In this document: positions 21,329-32,245 of the stretch, piece by piece
How positions within the stretch are numbered: position 1 is the stretch's first letter
Layout of the letters: the number at the start of each line of letters is the position of its first letter
Program-made: the position numbers and the translations under genes
Source: Aphrocallistes beatrix
Taxonomy: Eukaryota > Porifera > Hexactinellida > Sceptrulophora > Aphrocallistidae
Assembly: GCA_963281255.1 (NCBI GenBank)
Contig: OY725494.1
Coordinates: 2,679,934-2,743,933 of the forward strand
Length of the DNA stretch: 64,000 nucleotides
Direction: 5' to 3'
Notes under the pieces: generated by a model
Told to the model about the DNA's origin: nothing
The model's input: only the letters and a program-made list of their open reading frames with translations
The model's database searches: none

Positions 21329-22645
21329 GCGCGCTTCGCTTGCTTGCGCTGCGCGGCTGGCGGACACAAAGTGTCCGCCGGAGGCGCCCTGTGGGCGCCT
21401 GGGGTCACATTGATGAATTATAAGGGAGATAACATCTCTAAATACGTCTGTCCTATTGTTATATTCGATATCGCACGATAAATCACCAAATTTGTCAATT
21501 TTTAAAATTTTGATGTGTAATGATGACGTCATCACAGAGTGATGAATCATCATTTTTTTTATGATAGTTGTATCATATGTGAGATATATTAATATACACA
21601 TTCTATTAAAATCTCAGCCTTCTATCACCTAAAATGGCTGAGTTATGCTCGAATAACTGAAATTTATAATTATTAAAAAGGTGACAATGACGTCATAATT
21701 CCATGATGAGTCGACATTTTGCTCTGAGCTCAGAACTTAGTGGAGCCATAGCCAAAAGACTCCCACAGGCCAAAAATCAGCTTTCTAAACCCGGCAGTTT
21801 CTTCAATCAATTCGTTACAGATATATATATATATATATATATACAGGGTGGCTTTTAAGTTCTTTCCCAAGCTTGATTAGGTATAAAATTTCTTATACTA
21901 AAACAATCTTAGTTATTATGATCTTTAGAGATTGTAATTCGAATATTCTCAATGAAAGATTTTTCGAGTCTAAGACCTAGAACTGTGTTTTGTATGGTGA
22001 GATTTGTGGAGAAAATATGTGTCCTGGCGCGCAGAGAAATTCGAGAATCAGGGCCCACTGCTTTTCAAATTATCTTTCTAGACTCTTCAAATTCTAGGAC
22101 AAATTAGCTCTCACATTGTCCTCGAACACTCTAAATTTGTAGAAATATAGGATGTTTAGATCAGTATATATTGAGAACCATTTGGATCAGATTTTTGGTG
22201 ATATGAAAAAAAGTGCCATTTTGGGTGATTTTGCAAAATATATATAATTTGAACACGTGAAATAATAACTTTATCTCGTTTCTGATAATGAATTCAATGG
22301 AATTGTGAAATATTTTCATGGTGAATGAAAGGTATATGGTGCTAAATCGTCATGGAACATCGATTATAGAGACATTTTTTACAGAAGCAGTGACCCTGAT
22401 TTTCGAATTTCGCTGAGCGCTAGGACATATTTTCTCCACAAAACTCACCATACAAAACACAGTTCTAGGTCTTAGACTCGAAAAATCTTTTAAAACCATT
22501 GAGAATATTTGAATTACAATCTCTAAAGACCATAATACTAAGATTGTTCGAGTATAAGAAATTTTATACCTAATCAAGCTTGGGAAAGAACTTAAAAGCC
22601 ACCCTGTATATAAATAAATATTAATCGAGTTTTAATAGTAAGGAT
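21329..22645 (-). repeat. R1 repeat, copy 7, with nested element
   Basis: Reverse copy: GC-rich end at 21329, body to GTTACAG at 21820, then a TA run that hosts the element 21844-22606, then the inverted leader ending TAATAGTAAGGAT. The loop of the hairpin is AAA and the stem is intact. Confidence 0.82.
21844..22606. mobile_element. palindromic TA-flanked element, 763 bp
   Basis: Ends CAGGGTGGCTTTTAAGTTCT and inverse ending AAAAGCCACCCTG, TA at 21842-21843 and 22607-22608. The arms are complementary over about 250 bp. No ORF survives. A second copy is at 53631-54817. The Tc1/mariner class is inferred from the TA target. Confidence 0.85.
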
Positions 22646-22672
22646 ATGTAGTATATATACGAGTATATATCT

Positions 22673-24129
22673 CTGTAACGAATTGATTGAAGAAACTGCC
22701 AGGCGCAGAAAGCTGATTTTTGGCATTTGGGAGTCTTTTGGCTATGATTCCACTAAGTTCTGAGCTCAGACCAAAATGTCGACTCATCATGAAATTATGA
22801 CGTCATTATCACCTTTTTAATAATTATAAATTTCAGTTTTTCGACCATAACTCAGCCATTTTAGGTGATAGAAGGCTGAAGTTTTACTAGAATGTGTATA
22901 TTAATATACCTCACATATGGTGCAACTATCATCAAAAGATGATGACTCATCACTCAGTTATGACGTCATCATTACGCATCAAAATTTTAAAAATTGACAA
23001 ATTTAGTGATTTTTCGTACGATATTGATTACGGATTACTTATATGTCGGCGGCCGACATTGTCGGCTAGCCTACATATAAGCAAATATGGCCACCATATA
23101 AGGATAGTTCATGCACACCTATTCCTAGCCGCCATATAAGTGAATATGGCCGCCAAATAAGGATTCTCCATGCATACATGCTATCCCTAACTACCAAATA
23201 GGGACTCTGACTGACTCGTGCATGAAGAACTATAAATATTCTATGCAATACTCGTTTACAAAACTTAAAGAAAGTCCTTAGATGCGGAGTGAGACACTTG
23301 TGTACAGAGACATTTGTGTACAAGCATTAGAGAGACAGTTGTGTACAAGCATTAGAAAGATACGTAGTTGTAGACAGCCCTAATATTATCAGTGGTTCTC
23401 TAACTAGGGTACTAGGGGTACACCAGTGTAACGTAGGGTATTTGGGGTACAGAATTAACCGCTACCTGTGAATATGAGTTTAAAAAATATTCCTACCTGT
23501 TTTTTTGTTTTTAAACAACACAGATTATTATGTGTTCAGAAACCAAAGAAGTAGATAAATACAGTTCACGATTCAACTCATATTCACAGGTAGCAGTTAA
23601 TTCTGTACCCAAAATACCCTACGTTACACTGGTGTACCTCTAGTACCCTAGTTAAAGAACCACTGATATTATTAGGGCTGTCTACAACTACATATCTTTC
23701 TAATGCTTGTACACAACTGTCTCTGTACACAAGTGTCATACTCTCCTTAGATGACGGCCATTTTTGCTTATATGGCTGCTAAACATACATAATACCGTAA
23801 CGCATGAGAATCCTTATATGGCGGCCATATTCACTTATATGGTGGCTAGATCCTTATATGGCGGCTAGATCCTTATATGTCGGCTAGATCCTTATATGGC
23901 GGCCATATTTGCTTATATGTCGGCTGCCGACATATAAGTAATCCGTATTGATTATAACCGTGGGACAGACGTATTTAGAGATGCTATCTCCCATATAATT
24001 AATCAGTGGTGATCACAGGCGCCCAAAGGGCGCCTCCGGCGGACACTGTCCGCCAGCCGCGCAGCTCAAGCAAGCGAAGCGCTTGTATATATATATATAT
24101 ACACATTAATCGAGTTTTAATAGTAAGGA
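22673..24129 (+). repeat. R1 repeat, copy 8, split by a foldback element
   Basis: The body runs from CTGTAACGAATTG to 23030 and resumes at 23946; together they form one R1 copy with the GC-rich end and a 3' inverted leader ending at 24129. Confidence 0.82.
23031..23945. mobile_element. Mutator-like foldback element with 9-bp target duplication
   Basis: The ends CGGATTACTTATATGTCGG and its inverse are flanked by identical 9-mers TATTGATTA at 23022-23030 and 23946-23954. Removing 915 bp plus one 9-mer restores a normal R1 sequence. Next to the ends, CTTATATGGCGGC units are repeated many times. The centre (about 23320-23740) is a second palindrome with arms of about 200 bp (TACACCAGTGTAACGTAGGG and inverse). 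The whole element can fold into one hairpin. A 9-bp duplication is typical of MULE/Mutator. There is no transposase. Confidence 0.85.
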
Positions 24130-24164
24130 ATACTAAGGATATATATGACTACACTATCACAATA

Positions 24165-24645
24165 CAGTGGAACCTCCGTAATCCGACACCTCTGTAATCC
24201 GACATTTCTCTAAACCGACATTATTTATGTTCACGGATCGTTTTTCTATAGAAAACAACCTCTATAATCCGACACCTCGCTATTCCGGAATCCGACAATT
24301 TAATGATTTTCCAGTAATGCAAATTCGACCTGTATATTTTTTTCGTTTTTTTCGTCTATCGAATAATGTCGGATTATGGAGGTTATTTTACCTCCATAAT
24401 CCGACAAATTATTCTTCTTTCAAATGATGTCGGATAATAGAGGGGTTATTTTACCTCTTTGATCAGACAAATTATTCGTCTGTCAAATATTGTCGGATTG
24501 TGAAGGTTATTTTACCTCCATAATCCGACATTTTGCTGATTTTCCACAAATGTCGGATTATGGAGGTTATTCGATAATCCGACAATTTGCTAATCCGACA
24601 TTTTTTTCGTTTCCCATTGAATGTCGGATTATGGAGGTTCCACTG
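24165..24645. mobile_element. pogo-like MITE with amplified end motif
   Basis: Ends CAGTGGAACCTCCGTAATCC and inverse ending GGAGGTTCCACTG, TA flanked. The word TAATCCGACA or its inverse occurs about a dozen times through the 481 bp. No ORF. Confidence 0.88.
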
Positions 24646-24654
24646 TATAAATCA

Positions 24655-25090
24655 TTGTACGACACTACAATAGATTGTCATTGTTATTAATACTTCAAAG
24701 CCACAACCTATGTTTGATGTATTATAGTGTATAAATGTATTATTGTGTAAAGTCACTAAAGTGTATAGATTATGTGCATATTTTCACACCTTTATATACA
24801 TCTTTTCACACCATTTGACGAATTTTGAAAATATGCTAGAGACTAGCTTCCAGCGGGTGACATGGGATTTTTAGGGGTGTAGATTTCGAATATCATATTT
24901 TAGGTCTATATGACAAAGTATTGTTTACTTTTGTTTACATTAGATACATAAGGTAAACAAATCTCAAAAATATGCTAGAAACTTGCTTTCAACCGTTGAC
25001 ATGGGGTTTCAGAGGTGTAGATTTAGAATATTATATTTTCGGATCAATATGAGAAATGATTCATTAACTTTTGTTTATAATATTTATGTA
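24655..25090 (-). repeat. R2 repeat, partial
   Basis: Matches the left arm of the palindrome at 40935-41740: TTGTACGACACTACAATAGA, CTTTATATACAT, TCACACCATTTGACGAATTT and GGGATTTTTAGGGGTGTAGA. Internally the GGGGTGTAGATTT segment occurs twice. Confidence 0.7.
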
Positions 25091-25128
25091 AAGTAAAAAA
25101 ATTCCCAAATAGGTTAGATTGAGTAACT

Positions 25129-25205
25129 CTAGGCGCCCGCAGGGCGACTTTGCGGACACGCAGTGTCTGCAAGCCGCGCAGCGCAAGCAAGCGAAGCGTG
25201 CTTAT
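25129..25205 (+). repeat. R1 repeat, 3'-end fragment
   Basis: Only the GC-rich terminus, with the hairpin partly decayed (GCGGACACG / AGTGTCTGC), facing the reverse copy 9. Confidence 0.7.
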
Positions 25206-25211
25206 ATATAC

Positions 25212-25755
25212 AAGCGCGCTTCGCTTGCTTGCGCTGCGCGGCTGGCGGACACTTCGTGTCCGCGGGAGGCTCCCTTCGGTCGCCTGGAGGTGACATTGGT
25301 TGATTATAAGGGAGATATCATCTCTAAATATGTCCATCTTAGTTTTAAAATCGATTTCACTCGAAAAGTCACCAAATTTGTCAATTTGTAAAATTTTGAT
25401 CAGTAATGATGACGTCATAGCAAAGTGATGAGTCATCATTTTTTGATGATAGTTGCATCATATGTGAGGTATGTTAGTGTACATATTCTATCAAAATTTG
25501 AGCCTTCTATCTCCTATAATGGCTGAGTTATGCCCGAATAACTGTGTTGCTTAACTTTTAAAAATGTGACAATGACGTCATAATTCCATGATGAGTCGAC
25601 ATTTTGCTCTGAGCTCAGAACTTACTGGAGCCATAGCCAAAATACTCCCACATGCCAAAAATTAGCTTTCCATGACCGGCAGTTTCTTCAATCAATTCGT
25701 TACAGATATATATATAGATATATATATACACATTAATCGAGTTTTAATAGTAAGG
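25212..25755 (-). repeat. R1 repeat, copy 9
   Basis: Complete reverse copy with hairpin loop TTC, body to GTTACAG, TA run and the inverted leader ending AATAGTAAGGAT. Confidence 0.82.
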
Positions 25756-26033
25756 ATATAGGGTGTCTCAAAAGTCCTGCAACAACCAATTTTACTTTGT
25801 TAATTTGAAATTAGCCTACATTAATGTAATCTAGCACACTTCTTGCATAGATTACGCTAAAGACATTTCTTATAAAATGTTAAATAATTGCATGCCGTTG
25901 TCACCAACATTTGAAAGCTCAAAAGTGCCAAGTTTGAAGATCTCTATCTTTCTGATGAAATATTACATTAATCACTTCTATATTCTGTAATTGATTCATG
26001 ATACTAAAATAATATTATTACTTTTGAATTATG
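25756..26033. other. non-coding with transposon-end remnant
   Basis: AGGGTGTCTCAAAAGTCCTGC at 25757 matches the start of the MITE at 62430. Its right end is not evident. The remainder is unrecognised. Confidence 0.4.
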
Positions 26034-26266
26034 CAGGGACGTAGGAAGGGGGAGCAGGGGTCCAGAAGCGGGTAATACGGGGTGTTTTGCGTCTGGAGCA
26101 GAGATAGGTGAGGTAAAAAGAGCAGATGCGAACATCTCTCTTTGAGTCTCCAGGGCCATGGTAAGTTGTAAAGTCTAGTTAGAACTTTAAGATTGACTAT
26201 CGATGCATATAAATCTCCAAATAATAGATAAATTAAGTGCAAATAATTGCTCATTAGAGACTAAAA
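26034..26266. mobile_element. hAT MITE, truncated
   Basis: Starts CAGGGACGTAGGAAGGGGG. Its sequence through AAAAAGAGCAGATGCGAACATCTCT is the reverse complement of the element at 33395-33718. The far end is missing, so the boundary is approximate. Confidence 0.65.
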
Positions 26267-26291
26267 AATAGCTGTAGATTCATATGTGAAC

Positions 26292-26355
26292 ATATAAGAT
26301 ATAAAAATGTTCCTGGGGGGGCAAGCTCCCCCAGGAACATTTTTATATCTTATAT
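26292..26355. repeat. 64-bp near-perfect hairpin
   Basis: ATATAAGATATAAAAATGTT pairs with its exact inverse, with the inner stem TCCTGGGGG / CCCCCAGGA and a 7-base GGCAAGC centre. It sits between the truncated hAT MITE and the membrane-protein pseudogene, so it may mark a rearrangement joint or be a minimal foldback. Confidence 0.85.
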
Positions 26356-26625
26356 AGTTTTAAAAATAAAATATTGCTCCTACAAGGTTACTTGTGGAAA
26401 AGAATATCATTGCAACCAGTATGTCTGTAATTATACTCAGTACAATGACATAGCATTTTAGGTTTAAAATCCGGAATATACTTACAACGGATGCTATTAA
26501 GAGTATGAAGATGATGACACAATAAATATCAATAGTAAACACGTCTGAAGATGATCTTGTCTGACATCGCGGTATTTCTTACGAGAGATGTCGGAGTTGT
26601 TGTGTTGTCAGGACATATGTTAATA
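26356..26625 (-). pseudogene. partial copy of the membrane-protein gene
   Basis: Corresponds to the central helices of the protein at 15856-16497 (VIYCVIIFIL, IITDILVAMIFF). It has a small in-frame insertion and a deletion, and it lacks both termini. It leads directly into sequence that matches 19.1-19.6 kb. Confidence 0.75.
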
Positions 26626-26975
26626 ATATTTGTGAACTCTGTTTATTCGGGTCAATATATCGATGACCTGATTAATCAAAGTCGACTGTATTAATTTGTT
26701 AAATAATTCTTGGGGTAATCGTGGGGCACACATACCACCACATTTCCCTAAATAATCGGCGGTGATTATTAAGGGAAATATGGTATTCTTGATCATATCA
26801 TTGCATAAGATGCAGAAAGTTATCTGGTGTAGTATTTGGTTAATTGTAAAATATTTGAAGATGAGTGGAAAAGTAGGGTCTCTTTGAAAGTAATACGTAG
26901 ACGTCTGATGCCTCTAAAACTTATAACTATTGTCGCACAACTTAAATCTAACTGTATTTTCTCTTTTATCTTAGA

Positions 26976-28136
26976 ATGACTAGTGGAGTTTTAAAATCGA
27001 TTCTATCTATTTTTGAAAAAAAGTGTGTGGAATTAGGTGTCGAGACTAGACTCTGCGAGACCGTTTCACAGCAGCTCATCAAGTCTCACGCAGGTTCAGA
27101 AGAAGGGAGATTTATTGTCAATCTGTCAGGTCGTGGCGCTAAGGACGCCAGAATAAATGATGACGTCATAATCTCTTTATGTGAATGCTGGGATGTAGCT
27201 AGGTTCACTCATCTTGATCTCTCATACAATTCTATTGATAATGTGGGACTTGAAAATTTGTCAGAAAAAGTCAAACAAGACAAGTTCATTATTAGTTTGA
27301 ATGTTAGTTTCAACGACTTTTCAGGAGAGAGTGTTGATCCGTTGATGAAAGCTCTCCACTTCAACGATGCTCTAACACTTATCAACTTGTCTGGCTGCAA
27401 ACTGGGTACAAAGGGCGGTCTCATGGTCGCTTCAATGCTTCAGGTAAACCAGTCACTTCAAGAGTTAGTGCTCGCCTCCTGTGACATTACAACCGACGTC
27501 ATCATTGCCATCGCAACTGTGCTCAACTTCAACAAATCAATTCGTAAAATTGATCTCTCTCGACCGATTTTGTTTAGTAAACAAAGTGAGACAGCGATGC
27601 ACTTGGGTAAGATGCTGAAAGTAAACAGGACACTGACGGAGCTGAAGTTGTCGAAGTTCGGTTTGACAGACTTCGATATAAACGAGCTGTGTGTTCTAAT
27701 GAAAGAAAATAACACCCTTCAATCATTGGACTTGAGCAATAACAAAATAGCACAAGATGGAGCTAAGCACCTTGGTAACTTTTTGAAGTACAACGCCACA
27801 CTCAAGCATCTGGACCTGACAGCCAACCGGATAGAAGACCCCGGTATGACAGCGATCAGTGACGTCATCAGAATCTACAACTCAACGCTAGTTAGCTTGA
27901 AAATAGGATTCAATAATATTGGGAGAGTCGGCCTGTGCAACCTCGCTACAGCTCTCACACTTAACTCCACTATTAATTGCATATATTTGTGGGGGAACAA
28001 ACTCGAAGTAGAGACGTGTGAAGCTTTTAGAGACTTGTTAGAGAGCGAAACTCCGCGCTTCCCTACGAACCGGAACCACATCGACATTGTTCCCTATTCC
28101 GTGGACGGTGTGACTTATCTGGCGGAATTGAACTAA
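26976..28136 (+). CDS. LRRC34: leucine-rich repeat protein, LRRC34-like
   Basis: An intronless 386-residue protein made almost entirely of ribonuclease-inhibitor-type leucine-rich repeats of about 28 residues. Examples are LDLSYNSIDNVGLENLS, INLSGCKLGTKGGLMVASML, LDLSNNKIAQDGAKHLGNFL and LDLTANRIEDPGMTAISDVI. An acceptor-like TTATCTTAG lies one base before the ATG, so a 5' non-coding exon is likely. The tail, ending VPYSVDGVTYLAELN, resembles the C-terminus of LRRC34, a protein linked to germ cells and pluripotency in vertebrates. The assignment rests on that tail and on overall length and is moderate. Other NLR-like LRR proteins are the alternative. A broken partial copy exists at 19.3-19.6 kb. 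Confidence 0.75.
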   Translation: MTSGVLKSILSIFEKKCVELGVETRLCETVSQQLIKSHAGSEEGRFIVNLSGRGAKDARINDDVIISLCECWDVARFTHLDLSYNSIDNVGLENLSEKVKQDKFIISLNVSFNDFSGESVDPLMKALHFNDALTLINLSGCKLGTKGGLMVASMLQVNQSLQELVLASCDITTDVIIAIATVLNFNKSIRKIDLSRPILFSKQSETAMHLGKMLKVNRTLTELKLSKFGLTDFDINELCVLMKENNTLQSLDLSNNKIAQDGAKHLGNFLKYNATLKHLDLTANRIEDPGMTAISDVIRIYNSTLVSLKIGFNNIGRVGLCNLATALTLNSTINCIYLWGNKLEVETCEAFRDLLESETPRFPTNRNHIDIVPYSVDGVTYLAELN

Positions 28137-28269
28137 ATTGCAATGCCTTATCCAGCAATTGTCAATTTTCCATTATCACTGACGTATTAATATTTATGAA
28201 TAATGATCTCACATGTAACCACTCTCTATGCAGTATTATGAAACTTCAGTATTACTATATAGATAGAAC

Positions 28270-28607
28270 AAGCGCGCTTCGCTTGCTTGCGCTGCGCGGC
28301 TGGCGGACACTTTGTGTCCGCCAGAGGTTGATGAGTCATCATTTTTTTATGATAGTTGCATCAAATGTGAGGTATGTTAATATACAGATTCTATTAAAAT
28401 TTCAGCCTTCTATCTTCCATAATGGCTGAGTTATGCTCGAATAACTGTATTGCTTAACTTTTAAAAATGTGACAATGACGTCATAATTCCATGATGAGTC
28501 GACATTTTGCTCTGAGCTCAGAACTTAGTGGAGCCATAGCCAAAAGACTCCCACATGCCAAAAATCTGCTTTCTGTGCCTGGCAGTTTCTTCAATCAATT
28601 CGTTACA
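28270..28607 (-). repeat. R1 repeat, copy 10, internally deleted
   Basis: The GC-rich hairpin end is joined directly to the TGATGAGTCATCA part, with about 150 bp missing. The leader belonging to this copy (TTAATCGAGTTTTAATAG) lies at 31190-31213, beyond the two elements inserted in the TA run. Confidence 0.8.
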
Positions 28608-28621
28608 TATATATATATATA

Positions 28622-28809
28622 CAGTCGACTCCGCTTAATAGGGCCACTGTTTAATCGGGTCAGCCGCTTAATCGGGCCACTTTTGGCAGGACCGGAATAG
28701 CTCTCACACATAGAAGCTAATACAAAATATTTTCGGTTAATAGGGGCCTCCGCTTAATCGGGGCAAAATGTCCTCTGACCGATGTGGCCCTATTAAGCGG
28801 AGTCGACTG
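28622..28809. mobile_element. Tigger-like MITE, 188 bp
   Basis: Same family as 14941-15111, with an extra GCCGCTTAATCGGGCCAC unit near the left end. TA flanked, in the TA run of R1 copy 10. Confidence 0.88.
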
Positions 28810-28811
28810 TA

Positions 28812-31189
28812 TATATATGGGGAATTCCATGTCAAAAAACCAATAATTTCACCACCATCAACCGATTGGTCTGAAATTTGCTGTGTGACAGGGCACGTAT
28901 ATGTCTTTACTTTTGTGAAAATTTCAGATCAATCGGTCATGTGGTTTTTGAGTTATGACGTCACAAATTTTGAATTTTTGCTGTTTTGACCAAGGATTTT
29001 CACAATGGTAAAATCCCATCCCATTTTAAACTCGAATAACTCGAAAAATATTCATCAAATTCTTTCATAAATTGCAATACTTATGTTTTTACATATGGAG
29101 AAAACGAAAAACTTGAGTAAATTAAGTTTTGAGTTCCTTTTCTTTGTGAAAACTGGAACTGAAACCAACTCCCGAAGCAAACCGGAACTATGACGTAACA
29201 AAAATGTATATTTTTGAAACTGTTTTATTTTTGGGTATTTTACTGTTTATATTCATAATTCATTGTATAAAAAAATTCATTTGGTTTCCATATGTTCTCT
29301 TTGAGTTATTCACATTTTTGTACCTGTAAACGCTTTCTATATATAATTCAAAATTGTATGCCTTTTGTAAAAATATAAAATTGACCTGACAACTCTCAAT
29401 TCTACCATTTTGAAAATGCTTTTTTGTCTTCCTCTATAATATCACTAATTCTTACAACATTCTGCAATTGATATGTGCACTTGGAATTATAAGTATGTTG
29501 CATATTTGACCACAGACAGACTAAACATAAACAGTGTGTAATGCTGTTGTTGCTATGTAATAGGAATGCAATAAATGTCACTAATGAGTTGAAAAGTTAA
29601 TTTTAGAGGGCTAATATTTGCTAAACAATCCGATTTTTAGTCCGAACATAGCACTCTGTATATAAGGCCACCCATCTAAATCTCAAAAATGGACCAGGGA
29701 TGCGGTCGAAGATGGTTGATCAAATACATGATCTGCCAAAAATCATGAACGACGCAGAATAGAGCTTCGAAATGTATTACCAGCATATATAAATATGACG
29801 CCAGAGTATCCATATCCGTTGTTAAAATTTCGATTAGTCATCATATGATTGCACAATAGGTTATATTTGGGACACATTTAGTGAATTTCAGAGGTTGTTT
29901 AAGGGCACNNNNNNNNNNNNNNNNNNNNNNNNNNNNNNNNNNNNNNNNNNNNNNNNNNNNNNNNNNNNNNNNNNNNNNNNNNNNNNNNNNNNNNNNNNNN
30001 NNNNNNNNNNNNNNNNNNNNNNNNNNNNNNNNNNNNNNNNNNNNNNNNNNNNNNNNNNNNNNNNNNNNNNNNNNNNNNNNNNNNNNNNNNNNNNNNNNNN
30101 NNNNNNNNCTGAAATTCACTAAATGTGTCCCAAATATAACCTATTGTGCAATCATATGATGACTAATCGAAATTTTAACAACGGATATGGATACTCTGGC
30201 GTCATATTTATATATGCTGGTAATACATTTCGAAGCTCTATTCTGCGTCGTTCATGATTTTTGGCAGATCATGTATTTGATCAACCATCTTCGACCGCAT
30301 CCCTGGTCCATTTTTGAGATTTAGATGGGTGGCCTTATATACAGAGTGCTATGTTCGGACTAAAAATCGGATTGTTTAGCAAATATTAGCCCTCTAAAAT
30401 TAACTTTTCAACTCATTAGTGACATTTATTGCATTCCTATTACATAGCAACAACAGCATTACACACTGTTTATGTTTAGTCTGTCTGTGGTCAAATATGC
30501 AACATACTTATAATTCCAAGTGCACATATCAATTGCAGAATGTTGTAAGAATTAGTGATATTATAGAGGAAGACAAAAAAGCATTTTCAAAATGGTAGAA
30601 TTGAGAGTTGTCAGGTCAATTTTATATTTTTACAAAAGGCATACAATTTTGAATTATATATAGAAAGCGTTTACAGGTACAAAAATGTGAATAACTCAAA
30701 GAGAACATATGGAAACCAAATGAATTTTTTTATACAATGAATTATGAATATAAACAGTAAAATACCCAAAAATAAAACAGTTTCAAAAATATACATTTTT
30801 GTTACGTCATAGTTCCGGTTTGCTTCGGGAGTTGGTTTCAGTTCCAGTTTTCACAAAGAAAAGGAACTCAAAACTTAATTTACTCAAGTTTTTCGTTTTC
30901 TCCATATGTAAAAACATAAGTATTGCAATTTATGAAAGAATTTGATGAATATTTTTCGAGTTATTCGAGTTTAAAATGGGATGGGATTTTACCATTGTGA
31001 AAATCCTTGGTCAAAACAGCAAAAATTCAAAAATTTGTGACGTCATAACTCAAAAACCACATGACCGATTGATCTGAAATTTTCACAAAAGTAAAGACAT
31101 ATACGTGCCCTGTCACACAGCAAATTTCAGACCAATCGGTTGATGGTGGTGAAATTATTGGTTTTTTGACATGGAATTCCCCATATACA
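28812..31189. mobile_element. long palindromic element around an N gap
   Basis: Left arm 28812-29891 and right arm 30109-31189 are reverse complements over about 1.08 kb. The ends are TATATGGGGAATTCCATG and its inverse. One single-base length difference exists (near 28970 versus 31030), so the arms are not a literal copy. No ORF lies in the arms. The centre is a 200-N gap. It occupies the same TA run as the MITE before it. The class is unknown; a TA or TATA target is likely. Assembly artefact cannot be excluded. Confidence 0.7.
29909..30108. other. assembly gap, 200 N
   Basis: Exactly 200 unknown bases, a typical fixed-size scaffold gap, at the centre of a palindrome. The 17 bases just before it (AGGTTGTTTAAGGGCAC) are not mirrored on the right and are therefore loop sequence. 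Confidence 0.95.
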
Positions 31190-31566
31190 TTAATCGAGTT
31201 TTAATAGCAAGGATTTCTTTACTTCGATTATAATTATAACGTACTGTCATATTTGCTCGAAATGTTGCCTTCTTGGTAGAGAGTGGGTCCTGTTAAGAAC
31301 CCATACCCTCAAATTTTAGTGTTTTTATTGTATTAATCAAAATTAATATATTTTGCATTCTCCATTATCGTTCCAACTTTACAAAAATTCAAGTAAATAT
31401 TAAATTCTGGTCTGGAGAGTGACCACGACCGGACGGACGGATCATCAGCACTTATTTCAATAGTGTCCCTCCTATGCAAGTATTCTAGCTTCACCACGAT
31501 ACTAATTGTGCAGGAAGCACACTGGAAACAATTTAAGAAGAGTATACTTATTTTGGGTACTAGAGC
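31190..31566. other. non-coding upstream of the CARD gene
   Basis: Begins with the R1 leader fragment. The rest is unrecognised. It probably holds the promoter or a 5' non-coding exon of the gene at 31567. Confidence 0.35.
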
Positions 31567-31869
31567 ATGAGTGATAAACTCGTTGTAGATATTATGAAAT
31601 CTCACTACTATGAATTACAGCGAGATGTACAGCCTCACACTTTAGCCACAGTGATGAATCAACACGGACTTCTGAGTGAAAAGGAATTTGCTTCTATTAC
31701 CTCGACTGCGAGCAGAGACGAAGCTGCCGATCAGTTGATCAGATCTCTAGCTGGAAAAGGGAAAGAGGCGTTGGTTAAATTTGTGGACTGTTTGAAAGAA
31801 GATAATTCAAAGAAAGAACATAATTCTTTAGCTGATGGCATTCAAAAAGACCTTGATAACTATTCTTAA
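31567..31869 (+). CDS. CARD-only protein
   Basis: An intronless 100-residue protein starting MSDKLVVDIMKSHYYELQRD. The pattern fits a death-fold CARD of six helices: an N-terminal helix with L..I...Y..L, the 'MNQHGLLSEKEF' turn into helix 3, 'ASRDEAADQLIRSLAGKGKEAL' for helices 4-5, and 'VKFVDCLKEDN' for helix 6. A short charged tail follows and no other domain fits. CARD-only proteins usually act as adaptors or decoys in apoptosome or inflammasome-like assemblies through homotypic contacts. The partner cannot be read from here. Confidence in the fold is moderate because it is judged by eye. Confidence 0.6.
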   Translation: MSDKLVVDIMKSHYYELQRDVQPHTLATVMNQHGLLSEKEFASITSTASRDEAADQLIRSLAGKGKEALVKFVDCLKEDNSKKEHNSLADGIQKDLDNYS

Positions 31870-32245
31870 TGAATGATCTTAATTGGGAGTCAAGCAGAAT
31901 TTATAATATTTGATATATAGATTAGTTCACCATTTCAGTCTGATTTTCGTAAATTATTCTCAGCTTTCACGTACGTATTTAGGGCAGATATATTGGCTGG
32001 CTTCTTATCTGGCTTCCTGTCGTTTATATCGCGGTTGAAATTTGTCAACGACGACATGGTTGATTAATTTGATAGCTATCTCAATGACCAGTTGTAATTT
32101 CGTTGTAAAGTCATTGATGTGAGTTTTAACAAAATCAAATCAATGGCCTCTGTTAGTTATGTCAAACTCTTATAATAGAGCTTTTATTGAAACAAGGCAT
32201 TTATTATTATTATTATTATTATTTTATTATTATTATTATTATTAT
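31870..32245. other. non-coding with (TTA)n microsatellite
   Basis: 3' flank of the CARD gene. Positions 32200-32245 are a (TTA)n tract ending directly at the leader of R1 copy 11. Confidence 0.5.

Noticed and set aside
29841..30159. Open frames across the 29909-30108 gap
   Set aside because: Almost entirely N; no real coding sequence.
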